Source of the DNA: Trichoplax adhaerens
Taxonomy: Eukaryota; Placozoa; Uniplacotomia; Trichoplacea; Trichoplacidae
Length of the DNA: 64,000 nt
Reading direction: 5' to 3'
NCBI RefSeq assembly: GCF_000150275.1
Contig: NW_002060944.1
Location: 959,072-1,023,071 of the forward strand
Position 1 is the first letter of the stretch. The number at the start of each line of letters is the position of its first letter. This document shows, one piece after another, positions 12,740-26,252 of this stretch. The notes beneath the pieces were generated by a model, which worked only from the letters and a program-made list of their open reading frames with translations, was not told the origin of the DNA and made no database searches. A program made the position numbers and the translations under genes.

Positions 12740-14780
12740 GATGTAGCACGATAGCGTAGTTTCTATATTTATCATAAGGCATATTTCCGAACTCATGCGG
12801 GAAGTAAAAATAGACACTTAACTTATATATTAGGATATAGATAGTTCGTTATCATTTGGCTAGTCGAAAAATAATATCTGCGTAAGTACGATAGCTGTAT
12901 AGCGTATTGGATTCGAAGCGTAGATGCTTCATTGTAAGATTTTGTTGTTTATATAATTTAAATATTTATAAAAATAAGGTAGAATATTGGTATGCGGATT
13001 GAATTACTACGAAAAGCATTTAGGCAGGCAACTTTGGATTATTATTAGTTCTTTCCGGAAGTCAATTCTAGTTGTTATATTCGGCTACAGTAGAGCTATT
13101 TGCAGATTATCTTTCAATAAAAATCGAATAAAGTTCTAATTTTCTGCAAATTTTAAAATTTCGTGATCAGATCTATCACAGTTCATTGTAAGAGTCTTTA
13201 TTCAATTATTTTGAATATAGGGATTCACATGCTATTTAAGTTATTCTGCTTTGTATCATATTCTAACTGCTTTTCGAATACTTTTCGGAAATGAGGACAA
13301 AAATTGATTTTCAAGATTCTGTACGCAACTCTCTACCTTCGTTATCACAATATCAAAACATCTGTTATGCTGAATGTTTTGTTAAATAGTATAATTCAAT
13401 TCAATACCGTTTGACTGCTTTTATTATCATAATTAAGAAACATTTCTATATTTGATGTGCCAGTAAACAACTCAATTTAATATCATATTATTAGTTTCAT
13501 CGTCGTAATCCAGAATTAGATCCTTGCGTTAGGTATTGATCCGTCATCAGATAATTCAGTCTAAGATCATGCTAATACCTATTTCGTCCAAGGCACTATC
13601 AAATTAATATATTATTATCATATCTTTACCTTCAGAATTATAAATGCAGAAAGTTTTTCATGCATGATACGGTTACTGATTTATCATCAAATAATTCACC
13701 TTAAAATCGTATTGTTACTTCATTATAGTAATAACGTTTCATAATTTAATTATCTTGTTTTGAAACTAAAGCTTAGAATTTCACGCAAGCAATGTCCATC
13801 TATGATACAATAAAAATTATTTATTAAGATGTTATATAGCAAATCTATAATGATGATCGCAGCCAACATTAATTTAATTTATTTGCTATCCAAAAATTAT
13901 AATCGAACTATAACTGTAGGTCAATTCTTGTGAAATTCGCTGTAGATGGAATAGAAAATATTCTATTCGTGTTCTTGATATAAAGAGCAGCGCTACGTAC
14001 CTTAGGTCATCTTAAACTACCTTAAACTGGCTTAAGCTAATAGTCATACTTTAGGTATCTAATATGAATTGTTATTACTTTAACTTACTTGGCTTTAAAA
14101 TCATTTAATAATATCAAAATCATTTCGTCAGCATAATAAATTTAGAATGGTAAGACCTATTTTTATAGGTGTCTATTCCATGTTCAAGATTGACAGTCGC
14201 TGACTATATGTATTTTTTTAAGCACTAGTGCAAACTCCCGTCGCTTTGCTGACGGTTTACGATAATGTGCTCATTTAACAAATAGTATTACCATTTGATA
14301 GACCTATCAGAGGTTCAGTAACTTTTTACCGTGTACTCTGTACTGTTTCCATTTTTGGTAGTGACTAATGCTTGTCGGTGTATTTTCTGTTCAAGTGAAT
14401 TTCTGTTGTATTAAAATTCGTACTACGGTAGTACTTATGTATCAATATTGAAGTGATTCTTATTTATTAGTTTCTTCCCTTTCAATATCACCACAAATGC
14501 ATTAGCATCATCACGTGCCTAGCTGCAGATAATGTAGAAAGCGACTATAAATACTTGGTATACGTAGGAAATTTGGGAAAATTACTTATACGAGTAATCA
14601 TAACTCTATAGGCTTAGTCAAGAAATTAAAAGGCCGACAGATCTTCATTTCATCATCTAACTTACGAATTAAGGTTGTAGTAATACAGTAGCGACTACGA
14701 TATATCTGGATTAAGGCGTTGGCTATCACTGGATTCAGTTTGATAAATATAAAATATTGACTCATTGGCAATCAAGATCT
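12740..14780. other. Intergenic, AT-rich
   Basis: I see no gene, RNA gene or clear repeat here. Short ORFs on both strands have no protein character. Confidence 0.4.
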
Positions 14781-15400
14781 CAATATTAGTGGATAAGTCT
14801 TCAAATATCAGATTTAAGGCATCCTCCTATCTACTACTATTACAGGGTTAGCTCGAATAATCTAAGGCAAAAATTGGTTCATTAGAGTTCGAATTCCCAA
14901 TAATAATAGATTATCACTAAATAGTCGACTATATTTATCCTAAAGTATGTCACTATTAATTAATAATTAATATAAGGACCATTATTAAGTTCAACTCACG
15001 GAATATAAAAAATTATCTTAGAAACCTTTAAATTCCTAAATAAATCATTTCAGTTATTATTAGATTCAGCTCAACGGATGTTGAGAATACTATATTACCT
15101 CATTAGTTTCATACTTTCAAATATACCTTTTCAATTATTTATCGCTAAATTCGGTTCGACGAAGATATATGATTGTCTTATTAGTGCAGTCTTCAAATTC
15201 TCAAAGTACGCCTTAATTATTAATTATTAGATTCAGCTAGAGGAAAGATAAATAATTGTCTCATTAGCACAGTCTTCAAATTCCTAATTTTAGTGGATTA
15301 ATCAACAAAAATAAGTATCATTTGCCAGTCAACATTGCACAATTATGATCAGATTCGACGAGTGAAATCCCTTGTTAGTCTTTAAATTCCGATATATACA
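14780..15400. repeat. Degenerate ~90-110-bp tandem repeats upstream of GPCR 1
   Basis: At least five diverged copies recur with the theme TTATTAGATTCAGCTC, a GA-rich step, ATTGTCTCATTAG and TCTTCAAATTC. The clearest copies are around 15055-15130, 15160-15200 and 15225-15285. They end about 180 bp before the receptor start codon. Confidence 0.6.
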
Positions 15401-15580
15401 GATGAGGACTTGGTAGCTGATTATTTAGTGTACACGCAGACCTTTGAATATACAAACATTTATAAATGGCTTTAACTCAATAAACATAAAGTTTTCCTCC
15501 TTAATCTTCAAATTCTGAAGTTTTAAGGGATTAATAATCGTATAGCCGATTACCTTTATCGATCTTCTCTCTTTCGAAGC

Positions 15581-16624
15581 ATGAATATCAGCAACAATAC
15601 TACAACGCCAATAAGTATAAATGCCACAGCATCTGCTGGATTTCAATACATAGGTGGCGTTGTAACTCAAGTATTATTTGGAATAATTGCAATCCTATCG
15701 ATTGTCGGTAATGCCTTGGTTTTAGCGCTCTTCTCATACAGTAAACAACTTCGAAACTACTCCCATGGGATTTTAATATGGAATTTAGCTTTAGTAGATC
15801 TCTTAACCGGTATCTTTATTATTGTTACACCAGCACATATTATTCGTGAAGCTTATCCCGATCCGCCACCAGGTTTAGCTGGAAGTTTATTTTGTAAACT
15901 GATTGGTGTTGAAACATTTACCTTTAGCTTTGGTGTGATTTCCATGTCCATTTTAGCTATCTTGAGTCTAGAGCGACGTTATGGCGTTGTCAAGCCATAT
16001 CTTCATGCACGTTATTTCCGTAGGAATCGTACTAAGATCATGATTGTATTTGCTTGGATTTGGGGGATTATCTTAAATGTGACGAATATAATTCAAGGAG
16101 TACATCATCAAGGCAGCCAACCTCCGTGTGGATGGGAGAGCTTAGCTGGTGGACCGATTGTGCAGAAGACAGTTTATGGCATTTTGTTTGTCTTGCGATT
16201 TCTGCTGCCTTTGCTATGCATCGTTATCTGCTATGCCAATATATTAGCCCACATGAGATCAACTATTCGTGATTTAACCGAAGCAATGGATAAAAAAGAG
16301 ACGGTAACCTATAAGATTGCCAAGAAAGTAACCATAACATGCGCTGTAACATCGCTGGCCTTTCTACTGTGTTGGCTACCAAATCAAATTTATTTTACTT
16401 TAATTAATTTTCAAGCGGCAACGATCAATTCCGATATTCACTTTGTAACCAAATTATTGATTCTATTCAATTCCTGTATCAATCCCTTCATTTACGTCAG
16501 TATAAATCATTATTATCGTCAAGAATTTATAAAAATGATGAGGTTAAATAATTATTCAGGATATAAATCTCGAGCAGCGATGATGTCATTATCACTTGCA
16601 AATACGAATAGCCCGACAGAATAG
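15581..16624 (+). CDS. Class A (rhodopsin-like) GPCR 1, intronless, 347 aa
   Basis: Seven-transmembrane receptor of the plasma membrane, ligand unknown. The extracellular N-terminus (residues 1-27) has several N-glycosylation sequons (NIS, NTT, NAT). TM1 carries GN at 43-44, TM2 NLALVD at 68-73, TM3 the conserved Cys105, whose disulphide partner should be Cys183 in loop 2. TM3 ends LSLERRYGVV (E131-R132-R133-Y134), so the usual DRY reads ERR with tyrosine one place later. TM6 has CWLPNQ (264-269) and TM7 NPFIY (301-305). The pattern is that of peptide or small-ligand receptors; subtype cannot be given. Residues 60-310 are clearly paralogous to the receptors at 23174 and 26253. Its C-tail is shorter and lacks the Cys-Cys palmitoylation-type motif and acidic end of the other two. 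One ATG-initiated exon; no frame break. Confidence 0.97.
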   Translation: MNISNNTTTPISINATASAGFQYIGGVVTQVLFGIIAILSIVGNALVLALFSYSKQLRNYSHGILIWNLALVDLLTGIFIIVTPAHIIREAYPDPPPGLAGSLFCKLIGVETFTFSFGVISMSILAILSLERRYGVVKPYLHARYFRRNRTKIMIVFAWIWGIILNVTNIIQGVHHQGSQPPCGWESLAGGPIVQKTVYGILFVLRFLLPLLCIVICYANILAHMRSTIRDLTEAMDKKETVTYKIAKKVTITCAVTSLAFLLCWLPNQIYFTLINFQAATINSDIHFVTKLLILFNSCINPFIYVSINHYYRQEFIKMMRLNNYSGYKSRAAMMSLSLANTNSPTE

Positions 16625-19600
16625 AAAAATATTTCTTATCTTACTCTACCATAAGCTTAGAAAATTCGAATGGATATCTATGTAGTTATTATTTATTTAA
16701 TGTACTGTACTTGTATCTGTATAACTTAGTGTGTTACTAATCCATGATTTATACGATAGATAAGCAATCCAACGCGATATGAGTAATACTTTTGCATTTC
16801 ACATTGACTACCTGCCGTATTTTCCCTTTGAGTTGGTTGTTGATTACGAGGCATTTATGGTACTTTTACTATTATTAATAATAAGAATATATATTTTAAA
16901 ATTATAGATAAAATATGTTAGTATATAGCAAATTGGCGGTAACTTGTACACAATTGGTTAGAAATCACTTATTCGTAGCGCATAAAATTGTTAATCCTTG
17001 CTTACAAGTACAAATCATCTGAATATATCTACTACAAAACTTAATCACAAGCACTTTTACAAATCCGATCATTAGCATATATATTGCTAATATATGAAAT
17101 ATCGCCAATTTATTTTGTAAATCTGTAGACTTTAAGTTATATTTTTACTTAAATTCTTTGTCATTAAGATAGTCCTATACATTATATATTTTTACTTGTC
17201 GAATAGCTGTAATGCGAGGTATTTGTTTCACAGTTATTACGATAATAGAATCACATTTTACTTTCGATATCGCTGTATTTGTAGACTTGAACCCTTCTGC
17301 TTTTAAGTTTATTTGCTCAAGAATTAAATACTTCTATCATGAAATACATTTATTAATAGTGGCAGGATACACATACTTTAAATAAAATCACATTTTTACT
17401 TTCGATATCGCTGTATTTGTAAACTTAAGTTCTTCACCTTTAAGTTTACTTGCTCATGAATTTAATACTCTTATGATGAAATACATCCATTAAATTAATA
17501 GTGATAGAGTATAACCTTGCATTAATAAAATCATATTTTGCTTTCGATATCGTGGTACATGTAGACTAAAGTCCTTTACCTCTAAGTTTATTCGCTCAAG
17601 AAATTACTCCTATGATGAAACCATGAAAAACTAGATAGTATATCTAGTATCACATAAATGAAACACATCTATTAATATTAGTAGTTTGCCATTGCATTTG
17701 AAAAACGTACGATATGTCTTGGAGTGGAATCCTGTACGATTATTAAACATAAATCACTGCAAATTTTCTCTAATGATAACGTGCGATATATATGCTGTGT
17801 TATACTTGAATTTACTTATCAGCACGATGTTCATCTACTCGATTTGCTAAATTTTTTATTTTCTATTTTCCGGTAATCAACTTTTTAACTTGAAAGATCT
17901 ATCAAAAGTTCTAAAGCCCTATGTTAATCCATACAATCCTTTAGATACATCAATTTTAAACAGTACAGTATATATAAAATAAGGCCAAAGGAAGCTAAGT
18001 AATAGATTTTCTTTCTAAATTTCGATATCAACTGAAATTATGTATACTATTTTTGCGAATATGCTTAAATGATAGCATTACACATACACATATACTAATT
18101 AAAGAAGATCTGTAACATTTTCACAGTACGCTATACTCAAGAATAATATCTATTACTTTACCCTCGGCTGTTTCTTTAATTGAAATACATTTATAATCCT
18201 TTTGCAAAAACATCTCTGCAAAACGAAAATTGATATTACAAATTGTATTCAGTATCACCATTTTAAACGCTGTGACTTAGCAAAAAATGTAGTGCTGCAA
18301 CACATATAACACACTCTAATTTACAAAAACATGTAAGGTATCGTATAATTAAAGTTAAAAATTTTAGACCAGTTGAAAGCGACCTAGAGTATGATACTAT
18401 ACATCTTCGATTAACTTAGATTAAGATATGTATAAATATATTCTTCCAATTTGAAAAATATTTGTAAATTCTATGATAAAATTTCCAATTATTATATCAA
18501 CTACCTACCCAAACAGTTTATGATTTCTACTTTTTCAAACGTTATTGCAGGATCGACACGCTATTCATAAAAGGCATATAATCCATTTGAAATAGTTATA
18601 CTTGTTTAACGCTATCAAAAGCAATTTCATAACGTTATTTATAACTAATTAATGCCATTACAATTCGCTCAGTTACTCAACTAATATAAATATCTGTAGT
18701 CAAAAAATTTGGGGCAGCAAACTCTGAATTACTATGCCCACTGCTGCAACTGTCTAGTTAATGGTGCTTTATTCTAATATTTAGCGTACTGTAAGTGAGA
18801 TTTCAAACTAGATTCTGTCCAAAGCTGACAATCCTTAAATTTTTTTTATTGACTAATTCTCTAGATAAAAGTGTTCATAGTTTAGCAATTACTATTAACT
18901 TAAGTGATGTTGACAGCTCGACTTCTTTAACTCGTTGAAAGGGATAGTAGAATTGCTACCAGTTTCAGTAAAATATCACTAGGCGATTTGCGGTACGTAC
19001 GTACTGGAAATATCTTCCGTAGTCAGAACCACAATCGACTGGTCTAGACAATAAATTAAGTGTTCAACTTAAAATGAAACCATAAATCTAATTTATTAAC
19101 CGAATCGGTAATCGTTCAAATAGCTATTTTGACGTTATTTATCGGTGATATTCCATCCAAAATGTTCCATTTAGGACTTCTCTAAACTCTAATCTAGTCC
19201 TATTAAATGCAGAATTAATTTGGAAGATATCCCCGATCATCCTTAATTCTTATCTAACACATTTAATATGTATAAGATTTTAATCTAGAATATTCAAAAT
19301 TTTATTTACAAAATTACCAATCGGGTTTATAATATATCAGCAGATAATATTAGCATCTGCTAAACTACTTCCTTACATCTATATTCAGAAATCTACCGCT
19401 AAATCTAGGAATTATCATCTTAAGGGAATAGTATCTATCTACTTAAGGTTATAGCTTTATAACGTCAATATTGCTATGACCGATCTTGGTCATACTGCAT
19501 GTATTTAAACTATATTTAGCAGTAGAATAATATAAGAACCTGGATGGAAGTCTTCATCCCGCTAAATCTACATATTTGCATAAATTGACTCCTCACAGTA

Positions 19601-22554
19601 ATTTAGCCCCGTGACAAACGTCAATAATTGATCGCTTTAGGTATACAGCCAGCCAGTACATATGGTGGTTTGACAAATGTTGTAAATTAAATACTTATGC
19701 GTGGAATGATTGCTTCACAGGTTACTATATGAGAAGTACCTTAGTACCCTGTATAAGATTTAATGGCTATATCTTTAAAAATATCAGTTATAAGGTAAGA
19801 ATCGAGTATCTTATCCTATCCTTAGAAATCAATCCGTTTTCATCAACTGCAAAATTACTTAATTGATATTTACTAAACGACAAGCATGTAGAATATGAAT
19901 TTTGCTAGGCTATCATCATGTGTCACAACTGAAGTTACTAATACATTCAATATAGTGCTGCATTTTAGTAAAGTATAATATCAGGGTAAAGATTCAATGG
20001 GCAAAAACAAAAATCGAGGTAAAGAAGTAAGATAATAAAGTTTAGTTTTGGGGGTAAGTAATGAGGTTTCTAACATACGCGTAAATCTTATTGTTACAAC
20101 TGTCAATATTAACAATGAAATTCCACACTCTGTGGAGATTTGTGGCTATTGAAATACCTTCTGAACAACCTTTGGATATACCAATTTAATAATCAAAAAT
20201 AGCCATGCCGTTACTGTATTTGATAATTAATTAATAGCTTAATTAATGATGTAATTAGTCGGATAATGGCTCATAGTATCACTGTTGAAATTATAGCAAT
20301 ATCGAGACTATCTTATCATAATTATTACGCAATTATGAAGGTTTTTCTGATAAATTTGATGAATTACAAAAGTATTACGTAAGATCTAATTAAAGTTTCT
20401 ATTGAATCTTAAATTTTAATGCTTTTTTTTCTTCTAAAATAGATTAGCCTATTAATAGGCGCCATGGATGATATTAATTAATTATTTACGTTTCATATGG
20501 ATAAAGTACTCATTTTAATCTTACAAGATACCCTATTTCATTATTTGAACCCAATTAAGGTCAAAGCGATGTATTTTAGGAAATAGTTGTAGTAAATCTC
20601 TTACATATATTTGCATTTCAAATTTTATCGTTGCTTTTTGCGTATGAAAATTAAACTTGCATATCGTTTATTAGCCAATATTTTTAGACAGCTGCTACAG
20701 GTATCTCCAATTCGCAACCTGAATCCAATTATATCTACCATCGCATTTAATTAAAATGCTAAAGCATAGCACAATAATATATTCAATACCAATCAGTAAA
20801 ATCGCCATATTCATAGATTAGGGATATCGCAGATTAGAATAAGTGTAATTTTTTATTTGTAAATACTATAAATTTATTATATAACTAATCATTTTAAGTT
20901 GATAATGGAAAATATTAATAAAATATTCAAATGCTTTACATATTGTTTACGTGCGATACGAAATAATTTTTCTGTTTCAGTCACGTAATTAATCATACCT
21001 GGAACTAGCAAAGAGTACAAGATTATAATAGATATTTTCTTTCTGAATGCTGCATAAGCTATCATTAACTTGAATTATAGATCTTGTTTGCATCATTGAA
21101 AGTAGTTAAGAGCTTATAAGTGCACAAGAAGCAGCACATACAAAATATTACAAATATAATAGATCTGTTTACTAAGTTGGCATGCCTTTGCTAAGCCTTT
21201 CTACAAGCCAAATTCAACTTTATAAACTAAATTTTATATTATGTAACCATGTTTAATAATTATTAATTCATGGAACTATTTCCATTTCTCTGATATTATT
21301 TCTATTATCTGAAGCTGCTATCGGAAAATCCTACTATCCACACATTCGCACGTCATTGCGTATCATTTTGATGGTAAGAATTTCAGATATGACCATGCTA
21401 AGGAGTCTACTGTTAAAGAAATGTATTTAATTAAATTAATAATTGAAAAGGTTATTGCCACAGAAGTAAAATCATCAAATTCAAGAAACTTATCATGTGA
21501 AGTAAACCATATCCTTAATGCCCCTCTAATTATATATATCAAGGTTGTTCTTTTGATCATCAAAGTAATACCTTTATAAAACAATTTTAAATTTGCTAAT
21601 GGCGTAGACGACTTTATTTTCCTTAGACATTAGATTAATTGACAGAAGATTGTTCGATTGTGAATAGTTAACCAAAATTTTACTATATTTCAATTACGAT
21701 ACTCGCCATCCTGTTTTGCCTACGGGCTTTTCTGTCATAATTAACACATTATAATTCAACACGATTACCTTATATCAAACTAATCTTTTCTAATCTATTC
21801 AAATAGGCTAATACATTTTTCTGTATTAGGATATATTGTTAAATTGATCAGCAGTGAAAATAAAGGCCAAACATGTAATAAATTATTAATATCATTAATT
21901 GGTATTGACCCTATGAATAATTAATCTATTATTAATAACGGAATATGAAATGGCGCCTGTTCAATTCTAGCAAGTTGCACTGTTCACTGCTAGAAAATTT
22001 ATTCTATATAGACCCTTGCATATCTTTCTTGCTATAGATCTTTTACAGAGTTTCCTTAGAAGTTGATCATTACTTGAAGTCTCCATCCAATGTTGGCAAT
22101 GTTTGCAGCAGTTGTAAATGGAATGACAACTTAGATAATGTTAATTGACAATAAGACATAAAAAATTTCTTTCATTCTTTTATCGTCTAGAATTTTGTAT
22201 AATAGGTATAAAAAGATCGCAAATTATCATCAGAGCCGCAACCAAGCTATCAATTTATACCAAGGTTTCTTTTGCAATTTCGTAAACATATCGATATAGG
22301 AACTATAATAAAATTAGCAAAATTAATTAATATGTGCAATTATTTTTTGTTGCAGTGCTATAAATTATGATTTAATTAGACGATACTTATATGCACAAAT
22401 ATAAAACTCCCACGGGACTATCCAAAGATCATATTGTCTAAAGTATGCTAGTACTTGGCTCCATACATGTGTAAAAGCAATATATCGCGTTATAATTACT
22501 AAAAAATTTCATTTAACTGCTAATTCACCTAATATTACATACTTGCCAAGACTA
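16625..22554. other. Long AT-rich intergenic stretch between GPCR 1 and GPCR 2
   Basis: About 6 kb with no supportable gene. I looked for receptor relics (CWLPNQ, NPFIY, NLALVD coding patterns) on both strands and found none. It contains the tandem repeat at 17244-17640. From roughly 21900 onward it resembles the sequence upstream of GPCR 3 (see the duplication entry). Confidence 0.45.
17244..17640. repeat. ~140-bp tandem repeat, three copies
   Basis: Copies start near 17244, 17381 and 17524. Each contains AATCACATTTTACTTTCGAT, then ATCGCTGTATTTGTAGAC (varied), CTTTAAGTTTA.TTGCTCA and ATGATGAAATACAT. A more diverged partial copy may precede them near 17100. Confidence 0.8.
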
Positions 22555-23150
22555 GACTAAGGTTTCATTAAAGGACATCGTATCGGAATAGTTCAAGGCT
22601 AATATTTAATTTTCTCAAGCAAATATTTGTTTATATCATGCCTGCCCTAACTTAATGCTCTTTTTCTTATTGTATCGTCCAATTTAATATCCGATTTAAA
22701 CTATCTGTTTTCTGATTAATCAACGCTCATTCCGATTGCAATTATTACCATCTGTAAAATAAATAGCGATATTAATTTAGCTATCTATGGCTACAACATA
22801 TGAAAATTTAATCGCTCGGACTAAGGCTTTAATAAAATACACTGTATCGAAATGGTTCAATGCTAATATTTAGTTCTCTCAATCAAATACTTATTTATAT
22901 CATTGTATATCTTAAATTAGCAGTCTTTTCTTATTGAATATTCGATTTTAACTGTCTATTTTCCAAAATTGATCATACTCATTTCTATTATAGTTCTTAA
23001 CATCCGCAAAATAGCGACATTAATTTAACTATCTATAGCTACAACATTTCAAAATTTATCCTAATACAATTCTATCAAACAATTATTTATTTATACTCGT
23101 ATCATTACCTGTCCTAACTTAGCGGTCTTTTTCTTATTCAACAAATGAAA
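22555..23150. repeat. ~264-bp direct repeat, 2 full and one partial copy, immediately upstream of GPCR 2
   Basis: Copies start at 22555 and 22819. They share GACTAAGG.TT, TATCG.AAT.GTTCAA, GCTAATATTTA, TTCTTATTG and an ending CTAT.GCTACAACAT. A third, truncated copy from about 23020 ends with TTTTTCTTATTCAAC just before the receptor start. A similar single unit lies before GPCR 3 at about 25950-26200. Confidence 0.75.
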
Positions 23151-23173
23151 ATTGATCAACCAATTTCTATATC

Positions 23174-24328
23174 ATGATGAATTTAACCAATTTTTCCGCT
23201 ATTCCTAGCAATGCTACACAGTTGCCATCATCTGGCAATTATTCCAGTGGTCATAATTATCTCGGTGGACTAGCGACGCAAATTTTCTTCGGAATTATTG
23301 CAATATTGTCAATCCTCGGTAATATAATCGTATTTGTCGTCTTCTTATACAGCCCAAGGTTAAAGAATCGTTCTCATGGCATCTTAATTGGAAATTTAGC
23401 TCTTGTTGATATGCTAACTGGCGTTTGTATTATCATTACGCCAGTTCATATTATCCGTGAAAATTTTCATCATCCACCACCTGGCATTGGTGGTACTATC
23501 TTCTGTAAAATTATCGGCTCAGAAATGATGACATTTAGCTTTGGTTTTATATCTATATATACATTAGCTGTGTTGAGCCTTGAAAGACGATATGCTGTGG
23601 TCCGACCTCCGCTTCATCGAAAGTATTTTTCGATTCGAAATAGTAAATTTCTAGTAGTACTCGTTTGGATCTTGGGAATTGCTGTTAATATCGCCAATGT
23701 TTTACAAGCTTATTATAAAGGCGATAGCAATCCACCTTGTGGTTGGAAGTATCTCGTCGATTCTGAATTCAGCATGATCCTTTATGGAATATTGTTATGT
23801 TTACGCTTCATATTCCCCATATTATGTGTCATTATTTGCTACTATGATATACTACGCTATATCCAACGAAAAGTACATCATTTGTTGCATTCCGTTCATA
23901 GGAAGGAATTTGCCGCCTATAAAATGAGAAAAAAAATCACAATTACGTGTGCTATAACGTCGATGGCATTTTTAGTATGTTGGTTACCCAATCAAGTTTA
24001 TTTTTCATTTATCAGCTTTCGTGCTATTACTAGAAACAATGAAATTCATTTAATAACAAAGTTACTAATTTATTTTAATTCTTGTATTAACCCATTTATT
24101 TATGCAAGTACTAATCCCTATTATAGACGTGAATTTATTGATCTGTTCCATTTAAAATATAAATTTTGTTGCATTGATTGCAGCAAGCAAAGCGCATTAT
24201 GGAATTTTTCACGAGACTCTCATCGTAAAACCGACAACGACGAAAATGAATTGCACATGGACAAAACTTATTCCGCAAAATCATTAAGGATCAGTCCATT
24301 CAGGGTCGAAGAAGCTAAAAGGATATAA
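23174..24328 (+). CDS. Class A (rhodopsin-like) GPCR 2, intronless, 384 aa
   Basis: Paralogue of the receptors at 15581 and 26253, closest to the latter. The N-terminus MMNLTNFSAIPSNATQ has N-glycosylation sequons. Landmarks: GN at 49-50 (TM1), NLALVD 74-79 (TM2), Cys111 (TM3), LSLERRYAVV with E137-R138-R139-Y140 in place of DRY, Cys189 (loop 2), CWLPNQ 269-274 (TM6) and NPFIY 306-310 (TM7). After TM7 comes an amphipathic helix, then FCCIDC (Cys332-333, probably palmitoylated), followed by a Ser/Asp-rich tail with WNFSRDSH and ending EEAKRI. The ATG at 23174 is followed by a second ATG and either could initiate. The presence of the same tail in GPCR 3 shows that it is constrained. Ligand and coupling are unknown. 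Confidence 0.97.
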   Translation: MMNLTNFSAIPSNATQLPSSGNYSSGHNYLGGLATQIFFGIIAILSILGNIIVFVVFLYSPRLKNRSHGILIGNLALVDMLTGVCIIITPVHIIRENFHHPPPGIGGTIFCKIIGSEMMTFSFGFISIYTLAVLSLERRYAVVRPPLHRKYFSIRNSKFLVVLVWILGIAVNIANVLQAYYKGDSNPPCGWKYLVDSEFSMILYGILLCLRFIFPILCVIICYYDILRYIQRKVHHLLHSVHRKEFAAYKMRKKITITCAITSMAFLVCWLPNQVYFSFISFRAITRNNEIHLITKLLIYFNSCINPFIYASTNPYYRREFIDLFHLKYKFCCIDCSKQSALWNFSRDSHRKTDNDENELHMDKTYSAKSLRISPFRVEEAKRI

Positions 24329-26252
24329 ATACCTGGCTATTGATAGTCAATGATGAAATCTGTCTCTAGTTTTCCATACTGTAATGTACAAAGGAGTAAA
24401 ATTGAAGTAGACTTTAAATGGATTATCGTATCTCATTATCCTGCTATCAGTAGAAATTGAACTAAATCCTTCTGGTTTGACTAATTCTATTAGTCGAGCG
24501 TCAAGATATTTATTTGAACTTGTTCTACTAGCTTTTCTTTTCTTAAAATACCAATAAAATACCATGATACCTTATTAGCGACACTTTGTTATGAACAGAG
24601 TTATTGGAAAGCTTTTAATGTAGCAAAAGCCGCCATAATCAATTTTAGCGTTGTCATCTCGATAGCTAGATGAAGAAATTCTTCTTCCTTTACGTATATT
24701 CTTACTCTACCATTTTAAAACATATTATGGCAATAGATTACTTTCTCTCAAAATTTCATCATTACTACAGAAATAGACTGTAGAATTATAAGTCTCCATA
24801 TATAAATTAATTCTATATTTAACATCCACTCTCTTCTATGTTACGGCTTTCACGATTTAAAATATATCTGTATAGCATTACATTAAAAACGTCATTGTTC
24901 CAATATTCAATGTTTAATAATATAGTGTAGTTTTAATTTGCTTAACTATACTATGATAGGCTGTAAGCCCTTTTTAGGTCCAAGGTATTTCAGATATCAT
25001 AACGTTTACAATTATACAATAATAAACAGTGACAAATTGTTAACTTAATTAAGAGCAATAATAAAGGATAATAGCCAAATAAACCTTTCATATCCTTGAT
25101 TGATTTGGACTTATTAGCGTAATTAATCCATTATTTATAACAGGATATGAGATGATCCCTATTCTATTCGTAGTAAGCTACAATATTCAATGTTAGGAGT
25201 TATTTTTCTATATGGACCATGGCAAATAGTCTATGTTACCAGTTATATGAAAGTTTCCTGAAAATTGAATCGAAACCTTTAAGTTAGTATCTAAATATAA
25301 ATTTTAGTATAAATGAAGTAACAATCTAGATATAGTTAATTCAGAAGTTAAACTTAAGTATTCTTCTATTTTTATTGCATGTAATTATATATGGATAAGA
25401 GGTAGTAAAAGAGATCGCGAAAATCAAATTAGTATTGGTACCGAAAACAAGCTATCGATTCTTGTTTGAGCAAGCTGCCTTCAGAGGTTTTCTGTCAATT
25501 ATGTACATATATCGATATAAAATTGTGATAAATTAAGAAGAATCAATTTCTAGAATATTACTCTTTTTCTCTAAAATGTTTTTCCTTTCAATTTCGTATT
25601 AATACTGATATAAAATTGCATTAAATTAAGAAGAATTCATTACTATTATTTCATTTCTTTTTCTCCATAAGCTCTTATTCCTTCAATTTCGTACACATAT
25701 TGATATGAAATTGTAACAAATTAAGAAGAATCAATTAATGGGATAGTGTGCCTTTTTCTCTATGACATCGGAAAATAGGCTCATCTACGAAATTTTAGCC
25801 AGCCGGTCCTAAAATTTATACTATTTAATGTATTCTAAGGATTTTATACGATATATAAGAGCAGTTTAACTTTCATAATTACAAGAATAATTGATTTGAC
25901 TAGGAATTCAGACAATATTACCATAAATTGAATCCAAATGGGACTAAATTAAGGATTGATTATAAACCAAAGTACTTGCATATACGGAAGCTGCAATTAA
26001 TTCTCTCATTCAAGCATTTATTTACACCATTGGCTGTTGAACTTAAAACTGCTTTCCTAATTTTATCATTCTGTTAGATACTCGAATTCAATAGAACTAT
26101 CTACATTATTTTTAAAGGCTGAACAACATTTATTTTTTTCTTAAATATCTTCAAATAACATTTTTACGTCATTATATGCTGCTAAAATATGCTATTAATA
26201 AGATAGAATTATCATATAGCTCAATTGAAAATTTTCAGTGAACTATTCTATC
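24329..26252. other. Intergenic between GPCR 2 and GPCR 3, homologous to flanks of both genes
   Basis: The first ~600 bp resembles the sequence after GPCR 3 (shared GAGTAAAATTGAAGTA-like and ATACCATGATAC motifs). The last ~1.2 kb resembles the sequence before GPCR 2. No additional coding segment was found. Confidence 0.6.
25513..25770. repeat. ~95-bp tandem repeat, three copies, upstream of GPCR 3
   Basis: Copies start near 25513, 25607 and 25702. Shared elements are GATATAAAATTG (varied), AAATTAAGAAGAATCA, CTTTTTCTC and CCTTTCAATTTCGTA. Only one corresponding unit is visible before GPCR 2 (near 22265-22300), so expansion followed the gene duplication. Confidence 0.75.

Noticed and set aside
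26238-26252. GTG start five codons upstream of GPCR 3
   Set aside because: Not an ATG, and the ATG at 26253 aligns with the GPCR 2 start.
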